This document shows positions 5,356 through 7,708 of a stretch of DNA of 7,708 nt, one piece after another. The stretch is taken from positions 1-7,708 of the forward strand of contig DBEP01000087.1 in assembly GCA_002294045.1 (NCBI GenBank), written 5' to 3'. This DNA comes from Lachnoclostridium sp. UBA903 (GTDB lineage: Bacteria; Bacillota; Clostridia; Lachnospirales; Lachnospiraceae). Below the pieces are notes generated by a model. The model saw only the letters and a list, made by a program, of their open reading frames with translations. It was not told where the DNA came from and searched no databases. How positions within the stretch are numbered: position 1 is the first letter of the stretch; each line of letters begins with the position of its first letter. Position numbers and translations under genes: made by a program.

Positions 5356-6744
5356 TTACATCCATCTCCACCCCGGCAGGTATTTATTTTTTAATACACC
5401 TCCTGCAAGCTTTCCCCAGCCCAGAGGATATCCGTCCGCACATACCAGGCTCCAGCCTTCCTTATGCTCACCGGTTATTTCGATGGTTTCACATTTCAGG
5501 TATTTTATTATATCGGGATTATCTGCGGACAGATGGATTACCTGGTCATAAGCATCGCTTTTCAGCGCGCAGGCCAAAGCCTGGCTTGGTTCAAACCTGT
5601 ATTTTTTTATTTCACCCAGAAAAAGCCCGCTTCTTAGAATACGCAGTCCCTTAAGGGCGGGAATATCCTCCGGCAGCAGATATAACTTATTTTCTCTGAT
5701 ACTCAGATTCTTAGGCTCAACGAAAATGTCGGTTTTATGAATAAATTCCGCCACTTCATCGGAAAGACTGACTTTTTCCCTGTTACCGGCAATAAAAAAC
5801 TCCCCTTTTATATCGGAGTTTTTTTTCAACAGAGCTATAAAATGCCCTTCCCCATGAATACGATGGGGCCACAAACGGATACAATTTTTTAATTCTTCCG
5901 TCCCTTCCACCCAGTCCGGTTTTCCAAAAGCAAAACCTTCATAAGAAACTTTCTCTCTGCTTCTGCCTGCAAGTGGATTCACTACAGAAAATTCCGGGCA
6001 TTGTTCCAATAAAAACTTAATAGTTCCTTCATTCTCCTCCGGTGAAAAAGTACAGGTAGAATAAAGCATACTGCCGCCGGGTTTTAACATCCTAGCAGCA
6101 TGTAAGATAATTTCTTTCTGCAGTTTATTATAATAATCTACTCCATATTGCTCCCAGTTCTTCATGACAGAAGGACTTTTACGGAACATGCCTTCCCCGG
6201 AGCAGGGAGCATCCACTAATATTTTATCAAAATACCCTTCAAAGTAATTTACTAATTTAGACGGTGCTTCGCTTACGACAATTGCATTTTTAACACCGAA
6301 TAACTCTATATTCTTAAGAAGGGCCTTTGCCCTGGAATTACTGATATCATTGGCTACCAGCACCCCTTTTCCTTTCAGTCTGGCAGCCAGTTCCGTACTT
6401 TTGCCCCCGGGTGCCGCACACAAATCCAGCACCTTGTCTCCCGGCTCTACCGGCAGCAGGCTGGCAGGTGTCATGGCACTGGGTTCCTGTATATAATATA
6501 AACCGGCATAGTAATAAGGATGCCTGGCCGGCTGTTCTTTTCCATCATAATAATATCCGTTTTCGATCCATGGAACTCTTTTTATCTTGAAAGGGCAGAT
6601 TCTTTCGAATTCTTCCGGCATAATTTTTAAAGTATTGACCCTAAGTCCGCTGTAATGCTTTCTCTCAAAACATTTTATATACTCCTCATATTCCTCCCCA
6701 AGTAATTCCATCATCCGATTCTCAAAAAGCTTTGGTAATGTCAT
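5356..6744 (-). CDS. RsmF-like rRNA (cytosine-C5) methyltransferase, NOL1/NOP2/Sun family
   Basis: Transfers methyl from S-adenosylmethionine to C5 of a cytosine, most likely in 16S rRNA. The 462-residue product has an N-terminal RNA-recognition segment, then a Rossmann-fold methyltransferase core with the SAM motif DLCAAPGGKS at 107-116. Motif IV is DAPCSGEG with Cys181, the cysteine that releases product in this family. Motif VI is STCTFSPEENE with the nucleophile Cys231. A C-terminal RNA-binding part (about 310-462) ends in the conserved PLGWGKLAGGVLKNKYLPGWRW region at about 441-461, typical of the RsmF group. Both catalytic cysteines are intact. TTAAGGAG lies 6 nt before the ATG. The gene sits 26 bp after the alarmone synthetase and 25 bp before the rsuA-family gene, so it is most likely part of one operon. 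The target base (C1407 in E. coli for RsmF) is not proven here. Confidence 0.94.
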   Translation of the reverse strand: MTLPKLFENRMMELLGEEYEEYIKCFERKHYSGLRVNTLKIMPEEFERICPFKIKRVPWIENGYYYDGKEQPARHPYYYAGLYYIQEPSAMTPASLLPVEPGDKVLDLCAAPGGKSTELAARLKGKGVLVANDISNSRAKALLKNIELFGVKNAIVVSEAPSKLVNYFEGYFDKILVDAPCSGEGMFRKSPSVMKNWEQYGVDYYNKLQKEIILHAARMLKPGGSMLYSTCTFSPEENEGTIKFLLEQCPEFSVVNPLAGRSREKVSYEGFAFGKPDWVEGTEELKNCIRLWPHRIHGEGHFIALLKKNSDIKGEFFIAGNREKVSLSDEVAEFIHKTDIFVEPKNLSIRENKLYLLPEDIPALKGLRILRSGLFLGEIKKYRFEPSQALACALKSDAYDQVIHLSADNPDIIKYLKCETIEITGEHKEGWSLVCADGYPLGWGKLAGGVLKNKYLPGWRWM

Positions 6745-6770
6745 TGCATTCTCCTTAAACTGTACTTTCT

Positions 6771-7574
6771 TTACCGCAGGCTCTGTGCCCGGTAGCCTTC
6801 CGATATAATATCCAATTCTTTATTAAAACGTTCTAATTTCTCTAAATCTCCTGATTCGTAGATTTGGAAAAACTCATCCTGGATTTTCACAACCTCTCTT
6901 TTATTTGCCACTTTATATAAATTTTGAATATTTGTTAAGATATCCGCCACCATATTCGCCTTTATTTTAAAGGAATTCTGTGCATCCATAATTTCATCCC
7001 GGACGGAAGACATTTCCTGATCCAATATAATAACTGCACCCGCTGCTTTCGAAAGCCTTCTGCGGATATGCTCCGGCATGTTCTGCTTATATTTATATTG
7101 TAAAGAATGCTCTATGGTGGACCAGAAATTCATGGCCAGAGTACGGATCTGTATCTCAGCCTGTAATTCCTTTTTCCCTTTTAAAGTCTGTACGGTATAA
7201 TATATAATTATATGATAACTCCGGTATCCGCTTTCCTTCATATTCGTAATATAATCTTTCTCACTCTTTATGCGCATATCGGTTCTTTTTTTTATAATGT
7301 CCACTACCTTCTGAATATCTTCCACAAACTGGCAGATGATACGTATTCCGGCAATATCTTCCACCTTTTCCTCCATGTCCTCCAAGGGTATCTGTTTTTT
7401 CTGTGCCTTCTCCAGTATACTGGATATTGTCTTTACTCTTCCGTTAACCTGTTCAATGGGAGAATAACCACCCATTTTACGGTATTCTTCAATAATATGA
7501 TTAAATTTTACAACTAACTCATCTACTGCTAAAAAATACGGATCCAGTATTTCCCTCCACAATTGTATTTCCAT
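6771..7574 (-). CDS. Small alarmone synthetase, RelQ/YjbM-like GTP pyrophosphokinase
   Basis: Makes (p)ppGpp by moving pyrophosphate from ATP to the 3' hydroxyl of GTP or GDP. The 267-residue protein has the synthetase domain only, with no HD hydrolase and no TGS/ACT regulatory part. Visible motifs are YSPIEQVNGRVKTISSI at 37-53 with the Arg46/Lys48 pair, EDIAGIRII at 72-80 with Asp73, KDYITNMKESGYRSYH at 106-121, and EIQIRTLAMNFWSTIEH at 140-156 with Glu140. It matches RelQ/YjbM better than RelP/YwaC. It is longer than the roughly 211-residue Bacillus YjbM because of a charged, probably helical C-terminal extension from about residue 200. AAGGAG lies 9 nt before the ATG. It heads a tight run of RNA-modification genes, and 47 bp separate it from the gene upstream. 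No hydrolase partner is in the window. Confidence 0.92.
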   Translation of the reverse strand: MEIQLWREILDPYFLAVDELVVKFNHIIEEYRKMGGYSPIEQVNGRVKTISSILEKAQKKQIPLEDMEEKVEDIAGIRIICQFVEDIQKVVDIIKKRTDMRIKSEKDYITNMKESGYRSYHIIIYYTVQTLKGKKELQAEIQIRTLAMNFWSTIEHSLQYKYKQNMPEHIRRRLSKAAGAVIILDQEMSSVRDEIMDAQNSFKIKANMVADILTNIQNLYKVANKREVVKIQDEFFQIYESGDLEKLERFNKELDIISEGYRAQSLR

Positions 7575-7621
7575 ATTTTCTCACTCCTTGTCCCCAAATT
7601 ATTCCTTTATACCTTTATCCT

Positions 7622-7708
7622 TTAACCATCAACAGAAAACATGTTCATGGTCCTGTCGCCCCAATTGGAAACCATGTTCGCAGGCTCCATGGTATGCGCC
7701 ACTTCGTG
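7622..7708 (-). CDS. C-terminal end of an unrecognised protein (partial)
   Basis: The right edge reads as one open frame on the minus strand to a TAA at 7622-7624, giving 28 residues that begin HEVAHTMEPANMV and end RTMNMFSVDG. I do not recognise the family. The tail is rich in Met (five in 28 residues) and Asn, has one Trp and no obvious membrane segment. Its codons are richer in G/C than those of the neighbouring genes. Coding status rests on the stop falling 47 bp before the next gene in the same direction and on a plausible composition. With only 28 codons, chance reading through non-coding DNA cannot be excluded. Confidence 0.5.
   Translation of the reverse strand, partial: HEVAHTMEPANMVSNWGDRTMNMFSVDG

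Noticed and set aside
7575..7640. Sigma-A promoter for the alarmone synthetase gene
   Set aside because: TTGATG and TATAAA are only 15 bp apart and the -35 is imperfect, partly inside the upstream coding tail; not strong enough to annotate.
1..7708. Mobile elements, CRISPR arrays, tRNA or rRNA genes, defence systems
   Set aside because: The window is filled by housekeeping genes in one direction. I saw no transposase, terminal repeats, regularly spaced repeats or RNA gene signatures.

Overview
The window looks like a chromosomal segment of a low-to-moderate GC Firmicute of class Clostridia, most likely Lachnospiraceae or a close relative. I infer this from protein flavour and gene content: a HisZ plus short-form HisG pair, a RecU resolvase, a RelQ-type small alarmone synthetase, and AAGGAG-type ribosome binding sites. 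I could not run a search, so the family-level placement is inference. Every gene I can support lies on the minus strand, so transcription runs from high to low coordinates. I see no mobile elements, CRISPR arrays, tRNAs or rRNAs.

In transcription order: (1) 7622-7708 is the 3' end of an unrecognised gene. (2) 7574 down to 3947 is a tight cluster of four genes: a RelQ-like (p)ppGpp synthetase, an RsmF-like rRNA m5C methyltransferase of the NOL1/NOP2/Sun family, an RsuA-family pseudouridine synthase and a HAD-IA phosphatase. Gaps are 26 and 25 bp, then an 8-bp overlap. (3) An AT-rich 112-bp gap (3835-3946) separates these from an RluA-family pseudouridine synthase and recU, which are 15 bp apart. 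(4) Past recU lies a perfect 12-bp inverted repeat at 2232-2280, a probable terminator or boundary hairpin. (5) A sigma-A promoter matching consensus at both hexamers with a 17-bp spacer (2186-2214) drives the histidine operon: a leader of about 105 nt, hisZ, an 84-bp spacer with a strong hairpin, hisG, and the first 18 codons of what is probably hisD at the left edge.

The window therefore holds two modules. The upstream one is concerned with RNA modification, stringent signalling and recombination: three rRNA/tRNA-modifying enzymes sit with an alarmone synthetase. The downstream one is the head of histidine biosynthesis, where HisZ and HisG together form the ATP phosphoribosyltransferase of the first step.

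I found no clear undescribed biological system. The best candidates for a second look are non-coding: the hisZ leader, which can form two mutually exclusive hairpins and carries three TGATAAT heptamers, the hisZ-hisG intercistronic hairpin, and tandem heptamers next to the his promoter. Next come the long C-terminal extension of the alarmone synthetase and the unidentified protein tail at the right edge.
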